Assembly: GCA_947650285.1 (NCBI GenBank)
Contig: CANTFL010001407.1
Coordinates: 62,001-126,000 of the forward strand
DNA: 64,000 nucleotides
Reading direction: 5' to 3'
Source of the DNA: Hyaloperonospora brassicae
Lineage: Eukaryota > Oomycota > Peronosporomycetes > Peronosporales > Peronosporaceae
Positions within the stretch are counted from its first letter, which is position 1. Each line of letters opens with the position of its first letter. The position numbers were made by a program, and so were the translations under genes. A model generated the notes under the pieces. That model did no database searches and was not told the DNA's origin. It saw nothing but the letters and a program-made list of their open reading frames with translations. Shown one piece after another: positions 50,316 to 62,030 of the stretch.

Positions 50316-50326
50316 ATGGACGATAC

Positions 50327-51840
50327 TACTTGAGCGTCCATACGTTAAACGTCGGATGAACTCGCAGTGACGAAGGGATGTCCAGCGTGAATGCGATGCC
50401 GCTCGCCTTGAGTACCGTGCATGGTCCAATGAAACGTAGCGTGAGTTTGCTCGCGCCGAGATTGGTTTCTGCCGAATATTTCAGGCCTTCGGCACATAAC
50501 AATACACGATCACCCTTCTTAAATGTACTCGTGTTCCTTCTTCCAGGTTTGTCTGCATTAGCTTTCTGTTTATCCACTGAAGATCAAAGAGGATCGCGTA
50601 CAACCTCGTGATGGCTTGACGTTATAGAATAATCTCTGACACAGCCATGTCATCAATTGGTCGCGCCGATTCAATCGGCGCGTAGTTGGCTTTAGGGTTT
50701 TGCATACCCGAAGAAGTGTCAATCAGCGTCTGTGCAGTCCATTGGGCTAGTGAGAACGCCACGTCACGTGGCATCAAAACAGAAGACTTCACTTTGTATT
50801 GTGTGACAACATTCGCGCTCAATATACCGTGAGCTGCACTCGATCGTTGTTTATCGTTATCACTCCCCGCCAAAGTGGAGCCACGAAGAGCCGTGGGTTG
50901 AACCAGGGCAAAAAGAGTAGGTACACGAGGATGAAGGGGCGAATTTGCAAAAAATGGCGTCAACCCCGCTGACGCGTGAACCGCGTTGTTGAGTGCATAC
51001 TTCGCGAGTGGCAAAAATGTACTTCAACTCGCAAAAGAATTTGCATAGCTTCGAAAGACATCTTCGAGGACCCGATTAACTCACTCTGTTCGCCCATCCG
51101 TTAGCGGATGGGCTGCTGACAACATTTGCAGCTTTGCGCCAAGCAACTCGAATAATGACTTCCAAAAGGTCGATGTGAAACAAGGATCACGGTACGAGAC
51201 AATGTTGTCTGGTAGACCGTGATGGCGAAACACAGTGTCAATGTAGTGCACCGCGGTTGAAACCGCGGTGATCGTTGCATGAAAAGGCACCAGCTGTGTC
51301 ATTATGCTGAATCTGTTTACACAGACCAGAATGCCCGTTCGGTCTTGGCCAGCTGGTGTATGACGGAAGATAGAAGTCCATTGAGACAGAGCTCAAAGGC
51401 TGAGCTGCAATTAACAGGGGTCGCAGGGGTGCCTGCGACGATGGATATGACTTCACGCGCTGACACATTGTGCAGATGCGAACCCAGTTGCGAACCGACT
51501 TGCACATGTGGGGTCAGTAGAAGTCACGCGAGACAGCCGCGAATGTCTTTTTGCGGCCCAGATGACCGCCAATAGGGGCGTCATGGTACTCGTGGATGAT
51601 ACAAGCACGCAAATCCAAGTCATTCGCAATCACCTTTCAAGGTGCATCAAATTTATTGATGCTGTAGAACAGCAAATTACCGTCCATACTGTATCGTTGA
51701 TGGTGTTCACGCTTCGTTCGCGAAAGAGCTCCCAGTGCAGCATCTTTGGGAGCGCGAAGAATGCCAATAATGTCCGCGTAATCCGGATCGTTCGCGTAAG
51801 CCGCGACAATTTCATCGAAACGGCATAACTAGGGTGTGTC
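50327..51840 (-). pseudogene. pol (IN): Integrase, element F
   Basis: The zinc-binding region ends with CKSVRNWVRICTMCQRVKSY (about 51500). The core frame 51302-51081 shows RHHGLPDNIVSYRDPCFTST (second Asp) and SAAHPLTDGRTE (Glu). 51014-50622 shows YALNNAVHASAGLTPFFANS. The C-terminal barrel (50577-50326) shows TFKKGDRVLLCAEGLKYSAE, LRFIGPCTVLKASGIAFTLD and LRVHPTFNVWTLK, then the stop at 50327-50329. No chromodomain is visible beyond it, unlike B, C and E. Four or more frameshifts. Confidence 0.82.
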
Positions 51841-51873
51841 CCGAGTTAGATTTAACGACACACACGTCTCACA

Positions 51874-52440
51874 TCAATCGTCTTCATCGTCGTTGTCAGT
51901 TGCCTGACAACTCAGTGCCATACGAGGATCATAATCTGGAAGTCGTGACAGTGCTTCAGCAACTATGTTAGTCTTGACTGGTTTGCAGTGTACGACGAAG
52001 TTGTACTTAGCGAAGAAAGAGAGCCACCGTGTTATCCGTTGTGACAGGTGTGGGCTCATCATTGCTGTTTGCAGCGATGCATGATCCGTATACAGGACGA
52101 GCGTGCGTTCGCCGAGTAGGTGGACACAAAATTTGATGAGTGCGTAGCGCATCGCTGGCAGTTCCTTATCGTGAACCGGATAGTTTTTCTCTTTCGGCTT
52201 CATCTGTCGTGATTGGCAGCTCACGACTCTTTCACGGCTCGCATGATCAAACTGCATGAAGGCGCAACTAATTGCAAAATCACTTGCATCACACACCACG
52301 TGAAACGGCTTGGTGTCGTCAGAGAGTATCAACACTGGTGCCGACTCCAGGCTATTCTTTACTGCGTCAAAGGCAACTTGATGTTCAGGGCGCCACGGCC
52401 ACGTGGCGTCTTTCTTCAGAAGTGACAACAGGGGCTGTAT
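51874..52440 (-). pseudogene. pol (RH): RNase H domain, element F
   Basis: Open over the whole domain: FHVVCDASDFAISCAFMQFD (catalytic Asp), NYPVHDKELPAMRYALIKF, VLYTDHASLQTAMMSPHLSQ and KTNIVAEALSRLPDYDP. It ends in an acidic tail (DNDDEDD) at 51874. The frame is shared with the RT thumb from 52503. Confidence 0.88.
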
Positions 52441-53688
52441 AGAACCGGCGTAATCCTTTGTGTATATATGCAAGTAATTAGCTAGACCGAGCCATTGACG
52501 CAACTCCGTAGGATTCTTGGGTGTGGACTATGAAAAGGTAAACGACGCATTCTCTGGATCAGCTTGAACACCCGATTTGCTCACGTAGCAGCCCAGCACC
52601 GGAATCTCCGGTGCACAAAATTCGGACTTCTTCAAATTTGCATCTAACTTGTTATCCAGAATGACTTGGAACACCTGCTTCAGGTGTTGAAATGAACTTG
52701 GACAGCTCTAAGGTTGCCCTCACTACGACTGCGGACAAAATGTCATCGAAGTAGCTTGGAGCAAAGTCTCGAAGCGGTCTCAACACTTGAGATACCATGC
52801 AATTGAAAGTAACTGGTGAGTTCTTAAATCCTTGTGGCATCACCAGCCACTTCCATAGCATACCACTCGGGGTGCTCGCCGCAGTGAGTGGTATGTCACT
52901 CTGTCGCATCAAGATATGGTAAAGCCATCGGTCAGATCGATGGCGCTCAAGATGACGCTGCCTGACATGCAATTTAGAATAATGTCTTTCCTGGGGATAG
53001 GCGTTTGGGCAGGCATAGTGGTATCGTTGAGCTTGTTAAACGCATACGCTATACGATAGCCTCCCGTAGCCTTCTTCACGCAAAAGGTTGGACTTGATTG
53101 GGGTGAGACACTCTCACGCACAAGACCGGCCTTGTGACGACCTTCAAATAATGCATCAATAGCCTCGACTTGGTCTATAGGCAACGGCTACAGGCGTGTC
53201 ACACAATATTTCGATCCTGGCACGTGATAAATCTCGTACCGCACGCCACGATCGACAGGGAGTTCAGCCGAAATCTTGTCCAGGAATACGTTGGCGTACT
53301 CTCGAGCAATGTCGTAGAGAGGGTTACCAGACTCGCGCAGAGTCTCCCAAGATTGCGACGCAAATGTTTCTTCGCGCGCTGACTTTTGTATAGCGCTTGG
53401 AGGGCGCGTCATTCGCTCCTCATTCGCCTCATAGGTCACCTCGTTGGTGACCAGACATACTTGTTCCACCGTGCCTCTTTTGAAGTCGCGTAGAAAATGC
53501 TTCCAGGAGAGTCCTGGAAGGCTCGTTATCGACGACGCGTCGCGCGGTGGACTCGCGACCTCAATGTATTGGCGCCTTTGTATACTCCCGTCCACGTACA
53601 CAATAGCGTGGACAAATTCCAACGTCAAGTTCTTGTAGCTTGCATCCCCATCGTGTTCGAGTCCATGCTCGAAGCTGGCAAACCGCAA
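52441..53688 (-). pseudogene. pol (RT): Reverse transcriptase, element F
   Basis: 53688-53188 is an N-terminal extension ending in [20 protein letters not shown]; a stop then MPIDQVEAIDALFEGRHKAG and SPTFCVKKATGGYRIAYAFN (53184-52909); a shift to 52972-52652 with PSGMLWKWLVMPQGFKNSPV and an intact SYFDDI active site (plus 52742-52753). The thumb follows in the 52503 frame (QWLGLANYLHIYTKDYAG). Three breaks; catalytic residues kept. Confidence 0.85.
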
Positions 53689-53696
53689 TTAGGTGT

Positions 53697-54330
53697 TTAA
53701 TCCGCACTTCCCCCCTCTAGACGCTGGATTTCTTCATCCAGGACGTTAAAATCGCGCGACGGGAGAATTCCATACTCGTCTGTCGACGCATGGTGCGAAA
53801 GCTCCTGCTCGACCGCCACAAACTCGTGTGGGAGCCCCTGCTCGACCACGTCTTGCTCATGTGGGAACCTCTGTTCGACCACAGTTAGCGATGATGGGAA
53901 CCCCTGTTCGACCATCATGTTCGCACGTAAGGAATCTTGTCCATCCACGTCACACTCGGTGGCGAGCCCCTGCTCGGCCTCATCTTGCCCTTGTAAGAGC
54001 CTCTGCTCGATTACAATGGGTTCGGGTGGGAACAACTGTTCGTGTTCGACCACCGCTCTCTCGTACGTGAACCTCTGTGCGACCGCGTCGTCTTCGCGCG
54101 GGAGCCACTGCTCGTCCACGTCGGACTCCTCGCTGCAAAGCGAGAGGCCATCGTCACTCGTGCGTAGGGGAACGGAACAAGCGGTACAGAGAGGGCCCTC
54201 ACTCACTTTGTGTACCGCCGGCGTCGTGGATGTACGATCCACGACTGTAACGTTCGGCCAATCACTTGGAGACACCAAGAGATGGGTGAACACTTCGCTA
54301 ACGTCAAACTTGCTTCGACGTCTCACTGGT
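53697..54330 (-). pseudogene. Protease-RT linker with 11-residue tandem repeats, element F
   Basis: Part of a 256-codon open frame (54467-53697). After the protease end there is a Ser/Thr-rich stretch and then, over plus positions 53775-54140, about ten copies of a 33 bp unit coding for variants of [11 protein letters not shown] ([33 protein letters not shown] and others). One copy is 39 bp. Copies differ a lot, yet the frame stays open. The stretch is acidic and rich in Val, Glu and Gln. No known domain. Position between PR and RT matches the unrelated linker in B. Confidence 0.7.
53775..54140. repeat. 33 bp coding minisatellite
   Basis: Units end in ...CCCCTG or ...CCTCTG and begin CTCGACC or TTCGACC on the plus strand; about ten diverged copies, all in phase with the minus-strand polyprotein. 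Confidence 0.75.
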
Positions 54331-54761
54331 CTAGCTAAATAGTCGATCTGAGGCTTGTATCGTGCAAACCATGGCATGCCCAGGATGCAATCGAATGCAT
54401 AATTCATCTCATCCACCAAGAAATTGTCGATGCTGCGAAATATGTCAAATGTGTACGGCAAGGACACTTCGCGGCGCGATACGCGGCGTGGTTTCCCGTC
54501 AGCGAGCTTGACAACAACTTGTTCATACCCCTCGTGAACCTAGGTGCTGGCTGGCAGCGTTGACACGCAGGATTCTCGGAAGAAATTGTTTGTCGCTCCT
54601 GAATCCAGGAGCGCTCGTAGAGGTCGCCGGGTAGCGGCGACATGTAGATTAACAATAATCAGGCGCATATCGCCACTCGTGGTGGTGGAATTTGACCGTG
54701 CACGCCGCACTGATGGGATGGGAGGTCGGGCTGCCACTGGTTGACCCAGACCTCCCTTCAA
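54331..54761 (-). pseudogene. pol (PR): Aspartic protease domain, element F
   Basis: ALLDSGATNNFFRESCVS holds the intact active-site turn (about 54590-54620). After a frame break, [20 protein letters not shown] supplies the second-half ILGMPWL-type motif. Directly follows gag. Confidence 0.83.
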
Positions 54762-54827
54762 ATTAGAAGGGCGCCCTGCACCTATTTGTCTCGTCCGTTT
54801 TATGGATGTGTTAGCGGAGTACCTCCC

Positions 54828-55836
54828 TCATGATGGGGGCTCCGTTGTATGTACTGACTTCGTGGCTGCCGCGCGGCATTCAGCCGCGTTATGTCCCGGA
54901 TTTCGGCATCGAAAGTAGATCATCTGACGTCCGCTACGGACGTCGCCCTTGTAGGCCGTAGCGCGTCGTCGGTCACCCGACGACTTAATAACATCGATCT
55001 CCATAGGTTCCGTGCCCGCTGATCTGGCAGCGGTAACAAATGAAGGCTTGATATTGGCCTTAGTGACTCCGAATTCCTCACGGAGGGCGATAGCGAAAGC
55101 CTCCTCCAACGTGGCAGGCCCGCGCGTTCCAGCGATAGCCGAGTCTACCTTTTACGCATGCCATCGCCAAACAAGTTCACTTGTGTGTACATGTCCATAG
55201 GATGCGTGAGAATGCACGACGCCAGATGTCTGGCAATCTGTATGTAGTCGCGCATGGACATCTTAACCTGTCGCAAGGCCAGGAACCTTGAATGCACCAA
55301 CTTCTCTTCCCGTAATGGCTTGAAGGCGAGCCGAATGTCACTCTGGATGGCTTCCAGAGTGGGGAACGCGTACTTGTCCACAACGAGTTTACCCAAGGCC
55401 CACTCCTTGGCTTTTCCAGCAAAACGAATAAGCAGGAAGGTAAATTTCGCTTGAAGAGCCTCGAAAATTTCTCGAGCCGAAAGCAATGTCAACTTCTCGG
55501 AACCAACGCGACAACGACAAGCGTTCTTTTCTTTTGTCAAAGTAGACGGAGGTTTCCATCTTCATGCCATCGTTCCGTGAAGTCCGCGAAGGAGTTAAAC
55601 CTCGCCATTTGCATTTTGGCTAGCTCGCGAGCCATGTAGTCGTGTATGGCGAGACGCTGTCCATCAGGAGTCGCTGAATTCATCAGAGACACAACGAATG
55701 CCTCTCCAGATATCGCCGCGAGGCGAATGAGGGCATCCTAATCAACACAGGTGATATGGGGAAAAGTCGCGTGCTCCAGACTCACGTCTGGAGCGTCAAA
55801 GTACGACGAATCGCTCATCCCCAACTCGGGCATGGA
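54828..55836 (-). pseudogene. gag: gag polyprotein, element F
   Basis: Starts MPELGMSDSSYFDAPDVSLE at 55836, only about 20 nt inside the LTR end. A stop and two or three shifts separate the pieces: YMARELAKMQMARFNSF (about 55630), then 55540-55145 with [20 protein letters not shown] and [20 protein letters not shown], then 55109-54828 with TLEEAFAIALREEFG. The knuckle (about 54875-54916) reads YFRCRNPGHNAAEC: the first Cys is Tyr. Confidence 0.82.
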
Positions 55837-55841
55837 GAGGA

Positions 55842-55857
55842 CCAACAAGTGCTACCA
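55842..55857 (-). promoter_or_regulatory. Primer-binding site of element F
   Basis: Minus strand TGGTAGCACTTGTTGG, two bases inside the 5' LTR. Same core as A and B. Confidence 0.7.
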
Positions 55858-55859
55858 GG

Positions 55860-56183
55860 TGTAACGCGGCTAAAAAAACCGTTACTTAACTTACACCATT
55901 GTTTTGAGAAAGCTCAAAACCCAAGTCTTTGTTTTTTGTTTCTTTAACTCTGTTTATATTTTTGTCTTTTAAATCATCCGAAGTACGAATGGTTCCCTTG
56001 GACTCATGGGAACCACTCAATCTACGTGCCTATATCTTACTGGCTAATAATGGTGCTGAGCCCATTAAACCGGATAAAAGATACGACGTGCTACTTTCGC
56101 AACTTCGAAAGTAACACCCCTACTTATGTAACATGTAAATTTAATCGAAACTACTTATGGGTGTAACGGGGTGGCCCAACCCA
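55860..56183 (-). repeat. 5' LTR of element F
   Basis: 324 bp, TGTAACGCGG to CCAACCCA; collinear with 48542-48866 with about 6 body differences but about 9 differences within the terminal 20 and 6 bp. Confidence 0.85.
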
Positions 56184-56188
56184 TCAGT
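56184..56188. repeat. Putative target-site duplication of element F, right copy
   Basis: TCAGT against TAAGT at 48537-48541. Confidence 0.5.
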
Positions 56189-58759
56189 AGTAACATATTA
56201 AGATTTATATTGTGTACGAATATAGCTCATATTGTTAATTTCTGGCCGACATCCGCGCTGTTGTCCATTGTAACATTTTCGCACGAAAGGTTAGAGTTCT
56301 ATTCGTATTTTGGGTCAATACTACTTAACAGTTGTCTAAGATAGACGACACGATGTATAGCACGGCTAAAAACATTGTCTGAATATCGATGGTCTATACT
56401 TTTACACATACTTAAATTTTTTGATCGAGATCAGACCATAACTGGGGTCAACTATGGTTATTCAAATATATATTTGTGGTGCAAAGAATTGACTTCACTA
56501 ATAGAATTAATTTTTGTAGCCCCGCCACGGCAATAGAGCAAATATTGGCTTCACTTTCGTGTTTGCAAATGAATCATATATATAAATAGCGAGCCTGACT
56601 ATTCGTATGTTGCCAGGATATTTGACTCGCGGATAACAATTAAAAAAATTCGCACTGCCAGATGAACGTGGCTTCTTTTTTAATATATGTTGGTTGAAAG
56701 TGTGCTAGAGTCCACCCCACCTGCAATAATTTATTATGTGCTCGTAATATGAAATTTATATGCCCGTAAACCATCAATATCTCGGAAGTCGCCTAATCGG
56801 GTGTATTTTGGAGCTTTGCTAATGCTCATTTATATAAAAAAGATCTACTTTAATCGCATCATCGATATGGAAGTAGGATGTACTAGTGTGCTTGAATGGA
56901 GCATGACAAAACGATCGATTAGCCCTTTTCTCGTTGTATCCTCGGACATTTAAGGGTCTATTTTTACACATACAAAATGTAAAAAACACTCCATTTCCCT
57001 GTAATCAGAATGTTTTTGGTGCTGTCAAAATTGCGCATGTTTGAAGGTCGTTAAGCGTAATGAATTTAGAAATCAGTCGGTGTTGTTTTTAATGTAGTTC
57101 GATACACACATTTAGGCCCTTCAAATGCCTTGGATGGATTTTCTAACTTCTGCTAATTCAACTATACGTTGTCTCTCTTTTATACGACTTAAAAATTCAT
57201 TTTGACTGGAGCAATATTTATCAAGTCTCTAAATGCTATCTTAATCAACAAATGCAACGCACATTTTATCATCCAAATACTTTGTTTACAACATCAATCG
57301 GTTTAGGTCGACAACACATAATAATTCGATTCACAACTGACATCTATAGAAATCCGATATGCAGGCCAATGGTTTTGATCCGTCTCTTTTTACGCTCTAC
57401 GCACCCTATCAAAAGTTTGTGGGAGACAAGCACACCTCTCTCATTCTCAAATGTTTTAATTCGACCAGATTTTGCAATATTCTGATTCATTAATTACTAC
57501 ATCACAATTCCGTTTATTTCAATTCTACATTTATATTACTTGACTCTTAATGCACACAAAGTCACTATTACCGATGGAAAAAATAATTAACTTCATATGC
57601 CGTTACAAAAAGCTATAATTGAGAGCTTGTCAGAAATTCGTGTCCGGAAGAACCTCTATACTTAATGACTTGCTGCTAGCTATCTATAAAAGATACCTTC
57701 TTCATCGAAGCTATGTAAATATATATTGATTTATACTTGATAAGTTAGAACATAAAATATGTTTTTGGGTGAATTTGTCTACTCGATGTTTCAAAACAAA
57801 TTGCAAAATAAAGATACTAAAAATATCCGCTCAGCTTTCGAGGTTGTATAGACGCTACACTTGACCCATGAAATAGATTTTTTCCGCTGAATTGTAGGTT
57901 ATTGATAACCCATGGAATTACTAAAGATGTGGCTTGTTACTAAAAATGCTTTTCGTCCTTATATAGACAGATTCATAAGTCATACATTCACACAAAATTC
58001 TCGCATAACAGCTATCATAGCTCCGTGTATGGATTCAGGCCAGAATATGGCCGAAGACCGGAATTTGGCCAATAATCGGCAGATAATAGCCAATAGATAC
58101 GCTCACAACTCCGATCGATCGGACTGGCTCATTTAAGAATTCGGTCATTTTATGGCCACCCACACGCGTAAACGCAATGTGATAACATACTGCAACGACG
58201 TACGATGAAGACGAGAAAGGTATATAGCTATGACTATCTGGCATGGTCTCAGGGTGCTCGTGAACGTGGTATGTCGTGGAACACCCTACGCTAATTATGT
58301 CTCACATTCTACAAATGAAACCTCCGCCTTTGCGCTACTTAACAGAGATCCGGTGTGACATTTAACAGTTTCAGACCATTACCCGTTCTTTACCATAAAG
58401 TTGAAGACGATCTTCAAATGTGGGTCGTAGAGATGCATCGAAAGGGTTTTCTTGTAATACGTCAGATAGTATTTAGCAAATAAAACAATTCGTACCGCGT
58501 ACTTTACAATCTTGCGCATATATGGAATCTTGGGCGACGAATGAAGGAAGCGATTATTTTTTTGTCAGCCCGGGCCTACAACCAGAGTCGCTTATGTGAT
58601 TTTCGCGCATGCAAATATGCCGATCAAGAGACTTCAATTATCTCTTGAATTAGATACTTCAACATTCGATCTAGTGTAAACTAACCAACGACCGCGCTTC
58701 TAAGATGAAGGTGACGGTATTTATTCCGATTTTATAGTGAAGAAAAGTAATGCAAGAAG
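56189..58759. other. AT-rich stretch, no recognised gene
   Basis: Frames up to 77 codons without motifs. Around 58030-58100 a GGCCRAAATNTGG-like phrase recurs a few times. Confidence 0.4.
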
Positions 58760-59021
58760 GCGTAAAAAAGAAATTTTTATACAAATCAAAACGGATCCTG
58801 AACTTTTATTCATTTTTTACAAGAAAAACGCAGACTAATGTACTGAATCTTAACACTATTGTTCTAATGAATAACTCTCACAATATCTCGTACTTTAATG
58901 GCTGACACGAGTCAGCCCATAACAACAAATACGAAATTCGAATATTTATACAATGGGTTTTATCTCTCGTGCAAACTTAACATATAATGTCGACTAATAA
59001 TCGACTCGTAACGCCGTTACA
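58760..59021 (-). repeat. 3' LTR remnant of copy E
   Basis: AATCAAAACGGATCCTGAAC near the left and CGCCGTTACA at the right match the last half of the B LTR; the outer half is not recognisable. Confidence 0.65.
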
Positions 59022-59641
59022 CCCTCCCGCAATAAACGGACGTTACCTTTGAGTGACAATAGAGTTAATTTTTCCAAAATTTCGGTGTGCGTGCGTAAAT
59101 TTATGGTTGTACAAACACAAAACACCATATTATCGCCACATAAAAAGTCTCCGACCCTTTCCACGTTCTTAAAGATTGATTTGGAGGTGGACAATGGGTA
59201 GCGATACTTAATTGTCAGTGGTCACGAGCGGACATTGTCCAATCCAGCAATCAGTGTTACAAAGCCTCACATGGCACCATTAGGTTTGCAAAATGTGGCG
59301 AATGTGACTCGTCTCAAAGTAGCAACAAACACTGAATTCGAGCTATGCCGTCATCAACAGTTAGCCCGATAAGAAGCATTGCGTGTGCTTTTAGCAAGAA
59401 GAGAGCGCACCGCGCCGTACTCATCATGCTCATGCGCTTTTATTCCACTGGTGATAATGTTTATTATACTCAGGCGTGCTTGACCGTATACATAAAAGAC
59501 TAGACGTTCGTTAGCACCATCGGGTATCGTTCTGGAATTTTTCTCTTTAGAAGATTCAAGTCTACAGGCAAATTGCAAGAAGAAGGTGGAGCTGTGTATG
59601 AAAACTCTAGTGTCAAACAAGGCGCAACTTGACAGGAAACT

Positions 59642-60320
59642 ATGGTTGCACTTATCCCACCGAATAATATAATGCTCATTCTACGATTCTCAAGTGTTTG
59701 TCACGACAAAGAAGACAATGCGTCTGTGCGCTGGGTATATTCACCTCGACGCCTCAGTAGCGTGGAAGCTATACGAGTAGTTGTCGATGTTGCGGACATT
59801 CGTTTAGAACGACAGCTTCGATATAGGTATGCTAAGCTTAAGGCGTTAGGCTTGAGGTCAAGTGCGAACTTGCATCAGCTATAGTTGGTCTAAGGCGGCA
59901 GCTGTGAGTTCCGGCAAATTAGTCATTATCCTTCCTTTGCTCTTCTTAATATTTCTAAGAAGTATTCACGCTCCCACGATGGCCCTTGACGTGATGTCTT
60001 AAAATATCCAAGGCGTAAGGGCAATACTGCCGAAGAAATACCTCATACCTCCATTAGTTTTTTGACTCAGGGTACGTATGCCAATTTACCAGAATCTAGT
60101 ATTTAACATTTCGACGGCGTCGCTGTAGAAGTCTTTCCACATGGTAGTGGTGATTTCATGGCTTATCTAGCAGCATCGTTTGTGGTCAGTGCACTAAAGG
60201 AGGAGATTTAGAAGCTGCTTACCGAAGTAAAATGTCTCTTTAAGACCTTGAGTGCGACCAAGACCTTTCTTGACACGACACAAACTCGTCTTTAGGCGTT
60301 AAAGTTGGACCAAAGTTGGA
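59642..60320 (+). pseudogene. Antisense ORF of copy E
   Basis: Plus frame 59642-59884 (80 codons) matches the B antisense frame: LIPP, EDNASVRWV, VADIRLERQLRYR, ANLHQL. A second stretch (60050-60320) with three stops keeps the coiled-coil pattern (ALKEEI, stop, KLLTEVKCLFKTLSATK, FLDTTQTRL). Opposite the integrase C-terminus and chromodomain relic. Evidence that the frame was under constraint in the B family. Confidence 0.5.
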
Positions 60321-61980
60321 TTAAGGCTCCGTTTGACCTCTAGGTCCCGTTTCAATAGCCGATGACAAGACAAAAGCGCAAGAAAAGTCAAGGTTACTTG
60401 GGACAGATCCCTATACGCCTTCATTGAGCCAATGTAAATAAAAGAGATCGCTCGCAACTTGCCTGGAGGCATTAACTTAGATACAACCCCATTCTCAGCG
60501 ACGACTGTAAATGGTCGTATGAAGCGCGCGAGCATCTTTGTCTTCAACACAGCTGATACTAGATGTATTAGTAGGTCCTTAGCATTGAGTAATATTTGGT
60601 CTCCAACCGCATGACTGTCTATACAATATGTGCATTTTGCGTCGGTTTTTTATTTAATTTGACCGGACTTGTAGCCTTCGCGTCGTACATGTCGTAGAAG
60701 ATGTAGTCGCGTTGCCAAAATTCTCTTGCCAATCATAAACAGTGTAGGGCTAAAATATGCAATTTAATCGGCAATACCTCGTCCATAAAGCCCTGAAATA
60801 CGTAGTGGTAGCGGTTACGGTTCGCTTGGATGTGCGAACTCATAAACATTACACGGCTTATGAATTGGTGTAGGTATGAACAACATTATTTAAATCAAAC
60901 TCAACAAAATGTAACAGTAAGCTCCATGTTTTTAGTATATTCAGCGCATATAATGCGAAAGAATACCTACAATACGATATATCGTTTGGCTTGACCAGGA
61001 TCTTTTGGATAATCCAATGTGGACATGTCCAAACGTGTGGTTAGCACCTAGAAGACGGACTATTAAACTTTTTAGTATATCAGTAATCTTAGTCGAGATA
61101 TTTGCCATTGGCAACCCATGTTGACGAATAACTCTATCGATAGTCTGCGTAGCTGAACCTTCACCATCAATGGTAGCTGTTATAGTCTTTAAGTGATCTA
61201 TCTTAAAAAAAGGTTAACAAAGGCCTGACCAACCGTATCTCCCAGCGAATCTTTTGGTAAACCGATCAGGAAGTCCATCCTAATGGACTCCTCACGCCCC
61301 TAAGGTACATGTAGACAAGAACGTGGTTTTGCCTCATGAGTTATAAGATTTTTACAGTTTGTACGTGCGCACATAATTGCCTACATAGCTGTAGAGTTTG
61401 TGCCATCAATATTATCGCGATACTGAGCCATCGATCTTCTCCATTCGAGATGATCACTCAACACAGTTTTGTGCCTTGTTGTGGATTGAATTTTTTGGCT
61501 CTTTATTATGAGAGACTACCATACGAGGAGTATTCTCATAATTTGTGCTGTATTATAGCAGGCCTTGATCGATTAAATATATATGTAGCCTCGCACTTGA
61601 TCGTGTCGACAAATCTGCCCATGAGTCCTTAGTCTCGTTGCTCCTAAGAGTACATAGCAGAGCTACACAGTAATTATCGTGAGCATAGGGTGGCAAATTA
61701 AGTGTAACAAAGATGAAGACAGAGCTTATTCATAAATAAAACCCAAAATCACGCCCGCGCGATATCGCATAGGCCAAAACATGGTGCTTGCCCAACTTGT
61801 CCTTAGCATCGAAATTGTATCCGTCAAAGAAAAAAGACAGCGAGCCATTCTCACATAGATATGTGACGACATTTTTGCAGCGATATGTACGCATGATCGG
61901 TATAGATCACAACAGGCTGGTTGAACGCCTTTTTCTAGACAGCTACTTTGTAGAACTCGATAATGTAATTATTTAAATCG
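60050..61980 (-). pseudogene. pol: Integrase and RNase H remnant of copy E
   Basis: 60550-60299 reads RFIRPFTVVAENGVVSKL, matching RFIEPFTVVDKKGLAYTL of B. A chromodomain trace lies at about 60110-60050 (ILVNWHTYPESKN). Further pieces up to about 61980 align at the DNA level with B 5200-6200, including the TGTACGTGCGCACATAAT segment of the zinc region. No long frame remains. Confidence 0.65.
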
Positions 61981-62030
61981 TTAGATCACGATGAACAGGG
62001 ACCAAATTCCCTTCAATCTTTTGACTCTTT

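Larger units (their letters stand above)
48542..56183 (-). mobile_element. Ty3/gypsy element F, third family, both LTRs
   Basis: 7.6 kb minus-strand element with short (~325 bp) LTRs. Order from the right: LTR, PBS, gag, protease, repeat-bearing linker, RT, RNase H, integrase, antisense RS/coiled-coil frame, LTR. LTR bodies differ at about 6 of 300 positions. YFDD is intact, but several frameshifts break gag-pol. No chromodomain seen after integrase. Confidence 0.88.
58760..62030 (-). mobile_element. Truncated decayed gypsy copy E, B family
   Basis: Collinear with B from the 3' LTR to RNase H: LTR end at 59021, antisense frame 59.6-60.3 kb, chromodomain relic about 60.05-60.12 kb, integrase C-terminus 60299-60550, integrase core and zinc region 60.95-61.45 kb, RNase H end 61.75-62.0 kb. 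RT, protease, gag and the 5' LTR are absent, so it is 5'-truncated. Heavily mutated, hence older than B. Confidence 0.75.

Noticed and set aside
53828..54342. Plus-strand frames 53828-54070 and 53917-54342 opposite the F linker
   Set aside because: They are shadows of the minus-strand 33 bp repeats, which encode the coherent polyprotein.
58030..58105. Recurring GGCC-AT phrase as a minisatellite
   Set aside because: Spacing is irregular and only a few units exist.
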